This document shows, in pieces, positions 15,401-23,400 of a stretch of DNA of 23,418 nt (its first letter is position 1; each line of letters opens with the position of its first letter). Position numbers and translations under genes: made by a program. Origin of the DNA: JAFNGF01 sp964567045 (GTDB lineage: Bacteria; Planctomycetota; Phycisphaerae; Sedimentisphaerales; Anaerobacaceae); NCBI GenBank assembly GCA_964567045.1, contig CAZMLE010000057.1, forward strand, positions 1 to 23,418, in the 5' to 3' direction. The notes under the pieces are model-generated. The model saw nothing but the letters and a program-made list of their open reading frames with translations, was not told where the DNA came from and made no database searches.

Positions 15401-17112
15401 CGGGCGAAGGAGGCCAGTTGCCCGGTCAAAAGGTTACCGAAGAGATCGCACGGCTGCGCTATTCGACACCTGGAGTAACGCTTATATCTCCACCTCCTCA
15501 TCATGACATATATTCGATTGAGGACCTGGCACAGCTTATATATGACCTCAAGTGCAGCAATCCTGAAGCCAAGGTGTCCGTCAAGCTGGTTGCGGAAGTT
15601 GGCGTCGGCACGGTTGCAGCGGGCGTTGCTAAAGGTAACGCTGATGAGGTACTTATAAGTGGACATGATGGCGGAACCGGCGCAAGTCCCCTGTCATCCA
15701 TCAAGCACACCGGCTGTCCGTGGGAACTGGGTCTAGCAGAGACACAGCAGGTGCTGGTGATGAACGGTTTGCGCGACCGGATAAGAATTCAGGTTGACGG
15801 TCAGATGAAGACCGGCAGAGATGTCGTGGTGGCGGCACTATTGGGGGCTGAGAGGTTTGGTTTTGGGACAGCGGCTCTTGTGGCACTTGGGTGCACGCTG
15901 CTGCGCAAATGCCACGAAGGGGCATGCGTGTTCGGAATCGGGACGCAGGACCCGGAGCTTCGAAAGCGGTTTGCAGGCAGGCCAGAGTATATTGAGCGAT
16001 TTATGTATTTTGTGGCTGAAGAAGTGCGGCAGATTATGGCTGAGCTTGGCTTTGGCAAGTTCGAGGATATGATTGGCAGAGTTGACCGACTGAGCACCCG
16101 AAAGGCAATTGATCACTGGAAGGCGAAGGGACTGGATTTCTCGAGCATTTTCTATCAGCCGGACAGTAAGACCCTGCCAGGGACTGGCAGGGCTAACCGG
16201 TTAACCCCGCCATCACTATGGCGGGGTTCACTACGACTTGCCAATCCCCAGCCCCGCAGGATTGACGACAACATTGACTGGCAGATTCTGGAAAAAGCCA
16301 GAATCGCCATTGAAAGGAAAGAGAGAATCGTAATTGACATGCCGATTCACAATGTGAACCGCACAGTCGGTGCTATTCTGAGTAACCACATAGTCCTCAA
16401 ATTTGGCCCGCAGGGGCTGCCTGATGGGACTGTTGAGATAATCTTCCGCGGGTCAGCAGGTCAGAGCTTCGGGGCATTTCTCGTACCGGGAGTAACGCTA
16501 AGACTCATCGGTGAAGGCAACGATTATCTGGGCAAGGGGCTTTCGGGAGGCAGGATTGTTGTTCAGACGCCGGAGAATTCACCTTTTTTGGCGCACGAGA
16601 ACATAATTGTGGGCAATACACTGCTTTATGGTGCGACCAGCGGCGAGGTATTTATCAACGGGATGGCAGGGGAACGATTTGCAGTACGCAACAGCGGGGC
16701 AGTAGCGGTTGTTGAGGGTGTGGGTGACCACGGCTGCGAATATATGACTGGCGGAGTAGTTGTCGTTCTGGGGCAAACGGGATGCAACTTTGCTGCAGGT
16801 ATGAGTGGCGGTGTGGCATACGCTCTTGATGAGATGCAACTTTTTGATACGCTCTGCAACCTTGATATAGTGGAACTGGAAAGCGTCTGGAAGCAAGAAG
16901 ACAAGGACCTGCTGCGCAATTTGATCGAACGCCATTTGAAATGGACGGTAAGCAAACGCGCCCGCCAGATTCTGGATGCTTGGCCGGAGATGATAGGAAA
17001 GTTTGTCAAGGTCATCCCGGTAGACTATCGCAGGGCATTGGAAAAGGTGCGAGCAGCCGAACAGCGAGATACCGAAACAACGCCTGCAACCGAGGAGGTG
17101 TTCTATGGGTGA
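12445..17112 (+). CDS. gltB: Glutamate synthase large (alpha) subunit, with palindromic-repeat insertions
   Basis: 1555 aa, slightly long. Start three nt after glnA, suggesting translational coupling. Cys20 (HDGCGIG) is the Ntn-type glutaminase nucleophile exposed after removal of a 19-residue propeptide. Glutaminase domain ~20-430; central domain to ~800; FMN synthase domain ~830-1230 with PGEGGQLPGQKV and GHDGGTGASP; 3Fe-4S cysteines C1150, C1156, C1161 (C-x5-C-x4-C); C-terminal beta-helix from ~1275 with FRGSAGQSFGAF. Transfers glutamine amide to 2-oxoglutarate giving two glutamates. Two stretches do not fit the family: residues ~154-180 (FPCFGFPPGGVPRRGKLAP), between IFVDGGG and DEELERRLY, and ~1243-1271 (RANRLTPPSLWRGSLR), in the linker before the beta-helix. 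Both are encoded by palindromic repeats and are in-frame, outside the recognised catalytic motifs, so the enzyme is probably active. Confidence 0.96.
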   Translation: MTRISENQGLYESRREHDGCGIGAVVNISGQCSHSIIEYGKEILLNLRHRGAAGADETTGDGAGILFQIPHEFFCAESEKLGFSLPEPAQYGVGMVFGSKDVGLRQQCDEILESALDYYGMRVLGWRDVPTDSSCLGQIALSAEPSVKQIFVDGGGFPCFGFPPGGVPRRGKLAPAQAGDEELERRLYLARKRSERLVRENFGKDAEDFYVTSLSCRTICYKGMFMAWQLFAYYSDLADERLKSALAIVHQRYSTNTFPNWHLAQPFRCIAHNGEINTLSGNSSWMMAREPKMESSLFGDDIADLHPVLLPGMSDSACFDSTLELLVRAGRSAPHAMMMMIPEAFGSKYHISTDKRAFYEYHASIMEPWDGPAAMVFTDGRLIGGTLDRNGLRPCRYLVTSDGLVIFASEAGVVEFPPEKIRSKGRLRPGHMFLVDTVEGRIITDNEIKSKVARQRPYRRWLEENRIELRGLFDAPKLVPSVRETIAQRMRMFGYTSEELKMILAPMALNGQEPIGSMGNDTPLAVLSDRPTLLFNYFKQLFAQVTNPAIDPLREGLVMSLMVFTGKRRNILAETPEHCRQLKLPHPILTNEDIERLRTVRRDDFKIATVSAVFEAGVHDAGGSLRRGLQSLVEATIEAIKEGACLIIVSDRESSQNKVPIPSLLATSAVHHGLLARGLRPEAGLIVESGEPREVMHFCLLCGYGANAVNPYLAFESLDELQRQGELHAKIEPIQIADNYIAAIKKGILKTMSKMGISTLRSYTGAQLFEAIGLNRAFVDEYFTGTSSRIGGIGLDQIAQEAIARHRSAFAQRPGGALELEFGGEYHFRHDGEGHLWNPVTVSRLQHAVINNDANAYADYAKAVNDQSRKLYTLRGLFEFTAGERVPIEQAEPASEIVKRFCTGAMSHGSISKETHECLAIAMNRISAMSNTGEGGEDPARYVPEASGDSKNCAIKQVASARFGVTTNYLAHAKELQIKIAQGAKPGEGGQLPGQKVTEEIARLRYSTPGVTLISPPPHHDIYSIEDLAQLIYDLKCSNPEAKVSVKLVAEVGVGTVAAGVAKGNADEVLISGHDGGTGASPLSSIKHTGCPWELGLAETQQVLVMNGLRDRIRIQVDGQMKTGRDVVVAALLGAERFGFGTAALVALGCTLLRKCHEGACVFGIGTQDPELRKRFAGRPEYIERFMYFVAEEVRQIMAELGFGKFEDMIGRVDRLSTRKAIDHWKAKGLDFSSIFYQPDSKTLPGTGRANRLTPPSLWRGSLRLANPQPRRIDDNIDWQILEKARIAIERKERIVIDMPIHNVNRTVGAILSNHIVLKFGPQGLPDGTVEIIFRGSAGQSFGAFLVPGVTLRLIGEGNDYLGKGLSGGRIVVQTPENSPFLAHENIIVGNTLLYGATSGEVFINGMAGERFAVRNSGAVAVVEGVGDHGCEYMTGGVVVVLGQTGCNFAAGMSGGVAYALDEMQLFDTLCNLDIVELESVWKQEDKDLLRNLIERHLKWTVSKRARQILDAWPEMIGKFVKVIPVDYRRALEKVRAAEQRDTETTPATEEVFYG
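12925..12982. repeat. Palindromic block inserted in the gltB glutaminase domain
   Basis: Three adjoining palindromes: CCCGC-CGG-GCGGG (12930-12942, extended by outer GGG/CCC), the perfect 16-nt GGGGCAAGCTTGCCCC (12953-12968), and CCCCCGC-GCAG-GCGGGGG (12965-12982). It encodes a Pro/Gly/Arg-rich loop without family counterpart. Its plan (hairpin with 3-nt loop, palindromic linker, hairpin with 4-nt loop) parallels the 57-nt repeat at 16172 and 18631, though the sequence differs. Confidence 0.7.
16172..16228 (+). repeat. 57-nt double-hairpin repeat, copy A (inside gltB)
   Basis: Hairpin 1: CCCTGCCAG-GGA-CTGGCAGGG (16172-16192). Linker containing TAACCGGTTA. Hairpin 2: AACCCCGCCAT-CACT-ATGGCGGGGTT (16203-16228). 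The last 39 nt are identical to 18649-18687. Its length equals 19 codons, so the gltB frame is kept; it encodes the core of the extra segment around residues 1243-1262. Confidence 0.9.
17092..17100 (+). promoter_or_regulatory. Strong ribosome-binding site of gltD inside gltB
   Basis: GAGGAGGTG lies four nt before the gltD ATG and within the last codons of gltB. It is the best Shine-Dalgarno match in the operon and fixes the start of gltD at 17105. Confidence 0.85.
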
Positions 17113-18559
17113 GCTGAAAGGTTTTCTGAAATACGCTCGTCGAGAGGTGAGGCATCGGCCGGTCGAGGACCGTATCCGGGACTTTAAAGAACTTGAGTTG
17201 CCGCTGACGCCCGACGAGATTCACCAGCAGGCAGCGAGGTGTATAGACTGTGGAATACCATTTTGTCACGGTGCTGGCTGTCCGCTAAAAAATAGCATAC
17301 CAGACCTCAATGAACTGGTATACAAAGAGCGCTGGACAGAGGCCTGTGCGTATCTTCATTCAACCAACAATTTTCCAGAGATTACTGGAAGGGTGTGTCC
17401 TGCTCTGTGTGAGGCGTCCTGCACGCTGTCAGTCAATGATAAACCAGTGCTGCTCAGGCATATCGAGTACCAGATTGCCGAGCGCGGTTTTGCAGAAGGG
17501 TGGATTACGCCACAGCCATCTGCTAAGATAACCGGCAAGCGAATCGCGGTGGTCGGCTCAGGTCCTGCGGGTCTGGCGGCCGCGCAGCAACTGGCAAGAG
17601 CAGGACACGATGTGGTCGTATTCGAAAAAGATGATCGCATCGGAGGCATGCTGCGTTACGGGATTCCGGATTTTAAGCTTGAAAAGCGTATTATCGACCG
17701 CAGGCTCAAGCAGCTAAGTGCTGAAGGCGTCGAGTTCCAGACTGATGTGAATGTGGGGCAGGATATCTCGGCCCGCTACCTGCATAAGATGTTCGACTGC
17801 ATTTGTCTGACAATCGGTGCGCGTCAGTCGAGAGACCTCGCTGTGCCCGGCAGAGGTTATGAAAACATCTTATTTGCCATGGACTACCTGACAGCACAGA
17901 ACAAGCTTTATGCAGGAGCGATGACAAACATGCCCAGCATGATTACGGCAAAGGACAAGGTTGTTGTGGTAATAGGCGGCGGTGATACTGGCAGTGACTG
18001 CGTTGGAACTGCTCGACGGCAAGGCGCCAAGAGAATATATCAGTTGGAAATTTTGTCCAAGCCTCCCGAAACCCGACCAACGGATACACCCTGGCCAATG
18101 TGGCCGAGGATTATGCGAACATCGTCCTCTCACCAAGAGGGTGGTGAGCGGTTGTGGGGCGTGATGACCAAAAAATTCTCGGGCTATGAAACACGTGTCG
18201 GAGAATTGCACTGCTGTCAGGTAGAGTGGGTAAGAAAGGGTGACAACTGGAAGATAAGAGAACTACCGAGCACCGATTTTGCTATCAAGGCGGACATTGT
18301 GCTTTTAGCCCTGGGTTTCTTGCATGTTGAGAATGAAGGTCTTGTAAAGCAGCTTGGCTTGAAACTGGATGAGCAAGGTAATGTGGCGGTAAACAACTTT
18401 CAGAGCAGTGAGCCTTGGGTGTTTGCGGCGGGTGACGCAATCAGCGGCGCCTCGCTGGTGGCCAGCGCGATTAACAGTGGGCGAGAGGCCGCGGCGGCCA
18501 TCGACGGCTGGCTCCCCACTGAAAAACTATTTAGACGGGATAACAGGATTATCCTGTAA
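17105..18559 (+). CDS. gltD: Glutamate synthase small (beta) subunit
   Basis: 484 aa; its ATG overlaps the gltB stop by 8 nt, so translation is coupled. It passes electrons from NADPH via FAD and two 4Fe-4S clusters to the alpha subunit. N-terminal cysteines C46, C49, C54, C59 (CIDCGIPFCHGAGC) and C98, C102, C106 bind the clusters; FAD site VGSGPAG (150-156) with RIGGMLRYGIP; NADPH site VIGGGDTGSDC (289-299); C-terminal FAD contact FAAGDAISGASLV (440-452). The family-like part ends at about residue 470 (AAAAIDGWL); the last residues RRDNRIIL and the TAA stop are supplied by an ACAGGAT/ATCCTGT palindrome, so the original terminus seems to have been replaced by repeat sequence. Function should be intact because the tail is outside the cofactor domains. 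Confidence 0.96.
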   Translation: MGELKGFLKYARREVRHRPVEDRIRDFKELELPLTPDEIHQQAARCIDCGIPFCHGAGCPLKNSIPDLNELVYKERWTEACAYLHSTNNFPEITGRVCPALCEASCTLSVNDKPVLLRHIEYQIAERGFAEGWITPQPSAKITGKRIAVVGSGPAGLAAAQQLARAGHDVVVFEKDDRIGGMLRYGIPDFKLEKRIIDRRLKQLSAEGVEFQTDVNVGQDISARYLHKMFDCICLTIGARQSRDLAVPGRGYENILFAMDYLTAQNKLYAGAMTNMPSMITAKDKVVVVIGGGDTGSDCVGTARRQGAKRIYQLEILSKPPETRPTDTPWPMWPRIMRTSSSHQEGGERLWGVMTKKFSGYETRVGELHCCQVEWVRKGDNWKIRELPSTDFAIKADIVLLALGFLHVENEGLVKQLGLKLDEQGNVAVNNFQSSEPWVFAAGDAISGASLVASAINSGREAAAAIDGWLPTEKLFRRDNRIIL

Positions 18560-18566
18560 ATCCTGT
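18543..18566. repeat. ATCCTGT palindrome and direct repeat at the gltD 3' end
   Basis: ACAGGAT-T-ATCCTGT (18543-18557), then a further ATCCTGT (18560-18566). It encodes the last residues and stop of gltD. It is followed by an A-run, not a T-run, in the direction of gltD, so it is not a good intrinsic terminator for the operon. Confidence 0.65.
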
Positions 18567-18630
18567 CAAAAAAAACTCCGCTGCGCGAAACTTGAGGACT
18601 CGGTTACTGCGTGCGCTGTCGGGATTCTGA

Positions 18631-18687
18631 CCCCGCAATGAAATTGCGGGGCTAACCGGTTAACCCCGCCATCACTATGGCGGGGTT
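18631..18687 (+). repeat. 57-nt double-hairpin repeat, copy B (before nadE)
   Basis: Hairpin 1: CCCCGCAAT-GAA-ATTGCGGGG (18631-18651). Hairpin 2 is identical to copy A (18662-18687). Compared with copy A, hairpin 1 has three paired changes (C-G for T-A, A-T for C-G, T-A for G-C) and remains fully paired. The element ends one nt before the nadE ribosome site (GAGAGGA, 18688-18694), so its second hairpin could affect nadE translation. Confidence 0.9.
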
Positions 18688-18700
18688 GAGAGGATTCGAT

Positions 18701-20356
18701 ATGGGACTGCGAGTGGGCTTAGGCCAGTTCAACGCTTCGGTGGGGGATATTCCGGGCAATGTTGAAATTATGCACCGGTTCTATCAGCGGGCGCAGGAGC
18801 TCGGCGTTGAAGTTTTGGTTTTTCCTGAAATGGCGGTGTGTGGCTATCCGCCTGAGGATTTGCTGCTGAAAAAGCATTTCTTTGAGGACACTCGCCGGGC
18901 CATAGAGCAACTGGCCAGAAAATGTCCGCGGAACATTATCATAGCCGGGTTTGCCGAATCTGCTGAAAAGGGATACTTTAATTCACTTGCAATGCTGGAG
19001 AAAGGCGGGATAACAAGGCTTTACCGCAAATGTATTTTGCCCAATTACGGAGTGTTTGACGAGAGAAGATATTTTCGGCCCGGCAGCGGCTCCGTCATCG
19101 TGAACATTAACGGCATGGCGGTCGTATTTACGATTTGCGAAGATATTTGGCAGCTCGAATGGATGGACAAATGCCTGAGGGAAATACCGGTAAAGGACAT
19201 AATCATAAACATATCAGCCTCTCCTTTTCATGTGGGCAAGCTTGGCCAAAGACAGCAGATGCTCAGCCACTGCGCCAAATACTTCGACTGTTCGGTCGCA
19301 TACTGCAATCTTGTCGGCGGCCAGGACGAACTGGTTTTTGACGGCCGAAGCATGTTCTTGGATTCGGCAGGAAGGATCGTCAGTCAGGCAAAAGCCTTCA
19401 CCGAAGATTTGCTGGTCGCCGACATTTATCTGACGGGCGGCAGGAAAGTGGAAGTCAGGCAAGTAAAGAGCACAGATGCAGACACTATTGCAGGGGAGCC
19501 AGCAGACCCTGTGGCTGAAGTCTACGCAGCACTTGTTCTGGGGACCAGAGACTACATATTGAAGAACGATTTTAAGAAAGTCATAATCGGTCTGAGCGGC
19601 GGAATCGACTCTTCAGTAACCGCCGCGATAGCGGTAGACGCGCTCGGCAGCAAGAATGTGGTCGGCGTAACAATGCCGTCCAGGTTCAATAGTCCTGCGA
19701 CAATCCGCGATGCCGAGCAGGTTGCAATAAATCTGGGCATTGAATTTCGGACAATCCCTATTTCGGGTGTGGTTGATAAGTTTGATGAAACACTATCGGC
19801 AGTCGAAGGATGGACAGCCGACGGCACAGCGCATGAGAACCTTCAGGCCAGGATTCGCGGCACCATATTAATGTCGCTGAGCAATCGTTTCTCTTATCTG
19901 GTGCTGACGACGGGCAACAAGAGCGAGACGGCAGTTGGCTACTCCACGCTGTACGGAGACACCGCCGGCGGGTTCGCTGTCATAAAAGATGTTCCCAAGA
20001 CGATGGTTTACGAATTGGCCAGGCATGTAAACAAAGTGCGTCAAGAGCAGGTCATCCCGCAAACCGTGTTGGAGCGTCCGCCAAGTGCCGAACTCAAGGA
20101 AAATCAAAAGGACACCGACTCGCTTCCAGAATATGATTTGCTCGACAAAATAATCAAAGGTTACATCGAGGAGGATAAATCCGCGCAGGAGCTGATGCGG
20201 GAAGGCTTGCCGGAGGATGTAGTCAGCAGAGTAATTCGTATGATTGATCTTAACGAGTATAAAAGAAGGCAGTCACCGCCGGGCGTCAAAATCACGCCCA
20301 AGGCGTTCGGCAAGGATAGGCGTATGCCCATAACAAACCGTTATGTGGCACACTAA
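18701..20356 (+). CDS. nadE: Glutamine-dependent NAD+ synthetase
   Basis: 551 aa from the ATG at 18701, which follows GAGAGGA by six nt and begins MGLRVGLGQFNASVGDIPGN, the usual family start. An earlier in-frame ATG (18677) lies in the arm of the repeat and is rejected. N-terminal nitrilase-type glutaminase domain with triad E43 (FPEMAVCGYP), K110 (YRKCILPNYGVFDE) and C146 (FTICEDIW). C-terminal NAD synthetase domain with the ATP pyrophosphatase loop SGGIDSS (299-305), TTGNKSE (403-409) and C-terminal KITPKAFGKDRRMPI. It amidates deamido-NAD using glutamine, so it fits after the GS/GOGAT genes. It is 141 nt after gltD; whether it is read from the sigma-54 promoter is unknown, as no separate promoter was recognised in the gap. 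Confidence 0.96.
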   Translation: MGLRVGLGQFNASVGDIPGNVEIMHRFYQRAQELGVEVLVFPEMAVCGYPPEDLLLKKHFFEDTRRAIEQLARKCPRNIIIAGFAESAEKGYFNSLAMLEKGGITRLYRKCILPNYGVFDERRYFRPGSGSVIVNINGMAVVFTICEDIWQLEWMDKCLREIPVKDIIINISASPFHVGKLGQRQQMLSHCAKYFDCSVAYCNLVGGQDELVFDGRSMFLDSAGRIVSQAKAFTEDLLVADIYLTGGRKVEVRQVKSTDADTIAGEPADPVAEVYAALVLGTRDYILKNDFKKVIIGLSGGIDSSVTAAIAVDALGSKNVVGVTMPSRFNSPATIRDAEQVAINLGIEFRTIPISGVVDKFDETLSAVEGWTADGTAHENLQARIRGTILMSLSNRFSYLVLTTGNKSETAVGYSTLYGDTAGGFAVIKDVPKTMVYELARHVNKVRQEQVIPQTVLERPPSAELKENQKDTDSLPEYDLLDKIIKGYIEEDKSAQELMREGLPEDVVSRVIRMIDLNEYKRRQSPPGVKITPKAFGKDRRMPITNRYVAH

Positions 20357-20404
20357 TACGTCCCTTAGGGATGAGGTTTTGGCGATAGTCAGAAAGAATT
20401 GTTG

Positions 20405-23400
20405 ATGCCGAAACGCAAGGACATCCACAAGATATTAATTATAGGCTCGGGGCCGATTGTTATTGGACAGGCGTGCGAATTTGATTACTCCGGCGTGCAA
20501 GCCTGCAAGGTCCTAAGAAAAGAGGGCTTCAAAATAATCCTTATAAACAGTAACCCTGCCACGATAATGACCGATCCGGAGATGGCGGACCGAACATACA
20601 TTGAGCCTATCACGCCTGACACGGTCGAGCAGATAATTCGCAGAGAGAGACCCGATAGTTTGCTGCCGACCCTTGGTGGGCAGACAGGATTGAATACTGC
20701 GGTGGTACTGGCTGAGAGCGGGGTATTGAGAAAGTACAGTGTCCGGCTGTTAGGGGCAAGTTTGAAAGCGATAAAAAAAGCCGAAGAGAGGGACCGGTTC
20801 AAAGAAACAATGCAGCAATGCGGACTTGATGTCCCCAGAAGCGGGTACGCACATTGCTGGGAAGAGGCAAAAGAAATCATTAAATATGTCGGCTTTCCGG
20901 CCATTATACGTCCATCATATACATTAGGCGGCACGGGCGGAAATATTGCCTATAACGCTGAAGAGTATGACGAACATGTCCACTGGGGGATGAGCTTAAG
21001 TCCCAAAAATGAGGTTCTGGTTGAAGAATCGGTCGCGGGCTGGAAGGAATATGAGCTGGAGGTGATGAGAGATAAGAAGGACAATGTTGTTATTGTTTGT
21101 CCAATTGAGAATCTTGACCCTATGGGCATTCATACAGGTGACAGTATCACGGTCGCGCCGGCGCAGACGCTCACTGATAAAGAGTATCAGATAATGCGAG
21201 ATGCGGCGATTAAGATTATGAGAGCCATCGGGGTGGAGACAGGCGGGTCGAACATACAATTCGCGGTCAACCCGGATAGTGGTAAGCTTTACGTGATTGA
21301 GATGAACCCGCGGGTTTCACGAAGCTCGGCATTAGCTTCAAAGGCGACGGGCTTTCCTATTGCCAAGATTGCTTCGCTTCTGGCGGTTGGATATACACTC
21401 GATGAAATTCCCAATGATATTACGAAAAAGACGCCTGCTTGTTTTGAGCCGACTATTGATTACTGCGTTGTCAAATGGCCGCGTTTTACGTTCGAAAAAT
21501 TTCCTAAGGCGGATCCTTTTTTGACGGTGCAGATGAAATCCGTGGGGGAGGCAATGGCTATCGGCAGAACCTTCAAAGAAGCGCTGCAAAAGGCCATAAG
21601 GTCACTTGAGATAGACCGGTATTCGCTGGACAACAAACATATCGACAAAGGATTATCTGTACATCAGCTCAAGGAAAAACTGCGAACCAACTGCTGGGAC
21701 AGGATATGGTATATTGCGGAGGCATTTAGGCGAAAATTGTCGCTGGATGAAGTTTACAGTTTCACCAGGATTGACCCGTGGTTTTTGAATAACATAAAGG
21801 ATATTGTCAAGCTTGAAGAGAAGATACGATCGCTTCGCTGGGAAAATATCAGCCGCAATCTGATGCAAAAGGCCAAGGAATACGGCTTTAGTGATAAGTA
21901 TCTAGCGTCACTGTTAGGGCTGAAAGAGCAGCAGGTGCGCAAAAGCCGGCAAAAACTTGGTGTAAACGCAGTTTACAAGACTGTTGATACTTGTGGGGCG
22001 GAATTTGAAGCGACCACGCCGTATCTTTACTCAACCTACGAAGACGATTGTGAGGCAAATCCGAGTCGTAGACGCAAGATTGTCATTCTTGGCAGCGGGC
22101 CTAACCGCATCGGTCAGGGAATCGAGTTTGATTATTGCTGTGTGCATGCGGCGTTTGCGCTGAGGGAAATCGGTATCGAATCGATAATGGTAAATTGTAA
22201 TCCTGAGACCGTGAGCACCGACTACGACACCTCAGACCGGCTTTATTTTGAGCCACTGACGTTTGAGGATGTTATGTCCGTAGTAGAAAAGGAGAACCCG
22301 GAAGGTGTGATTGTGCAATTCGGGGGGCAAACGCCTTTGAAATTAGCTGAGCCGCTGGAAAAGGCGGGAGTGAGAATAATCGGTACCTCACCGGACAGCA
22401 TCGATATAGCGGAAGACCGGAGACGATTCAACAAGCTCGTTAGAAAGCTAAAGCTGCTTCAGCCAGCCAGCGGGACAGCGATGACGTTCGAACAGGCACT
22501 GAAGATAGCAAGCAAACTCGGCTATCCGCTGCTGATTCGGCCATCATTTGTGCTGGGTGGCCGAGCGATGGAAATTGTTTATGATGCACAGGGGCTGAAG
22601 ACGTGTGTGGAAAAGGCCATTGAGGCTTCTGGTGGGCATCCAATTTTGATTGATAAATTCCTTGACGACGCAACGGAATTGGATGTCGATGCTATTTGTG
22701 ATGGCAAGAAAGTTGTGATCGGCGGAGTAATGGAACATATCGAAGAAGCAGGCATTCACTCGGGGGACAGTGCGTGCACGTTGCCGCCGGTTTCGTTAGA
22801 CAGAAAAGTTCTAGCAGAAATTAAGAGGCAGACAAAACTGCTGGCTCTGGAATTAAGGGTTAAGGGGCTTATAAATATCCAGTTTGCACTAAAAGATGGT
22901 CAGGTATACATTCTTGAGGTTAATCCGCGTGCGTCACGGACCGTCCCTTTTGTGAGTAAATCGATTGGGATTCCTCTTGCGAAGCTGGCAGCTAAAGTGA
23001 TGACGGGGATGACGCTGAATGAATTAAAGTTTACAAAAGAGGTGCAGCGGGGTCACTTTGCAGTGAAAGAGGCGGTATTCCCATTTTTGAAATTTCCCGG
23101 CACGGACACAATCCTGGGCCCGGAAATGCTCTCCACCGGAGAGGTGATGGGGATATCGGACGATTTTGGAATTGCATACGCCAAATCGCAGATTGCGGCT
23201 GGCAACAGTCTGCCGAGCTGCGGCAATGTGTTTTTCAGTGTTAAAGATGATGATAAACCCCGGGCGGTTGAAGTTGCGCACAAACTGCACAGGATGGGGT
23301 TTAAGATTCTCGCCACGAAGGGAACATGCATCACATTTATCAACAACAATATTCCATCGGAGTTTGTGCTGAAAATTCCGGAGGGTCGGCCACACATAGT

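Noticed and set aside
18677..18679. Earlier in-frame ATG as the nadE start
   Set aside because: It lies in the arm of the repeat with no ribosome site; the ATG at 18701 has a good site and gives the usual family N-terminus.
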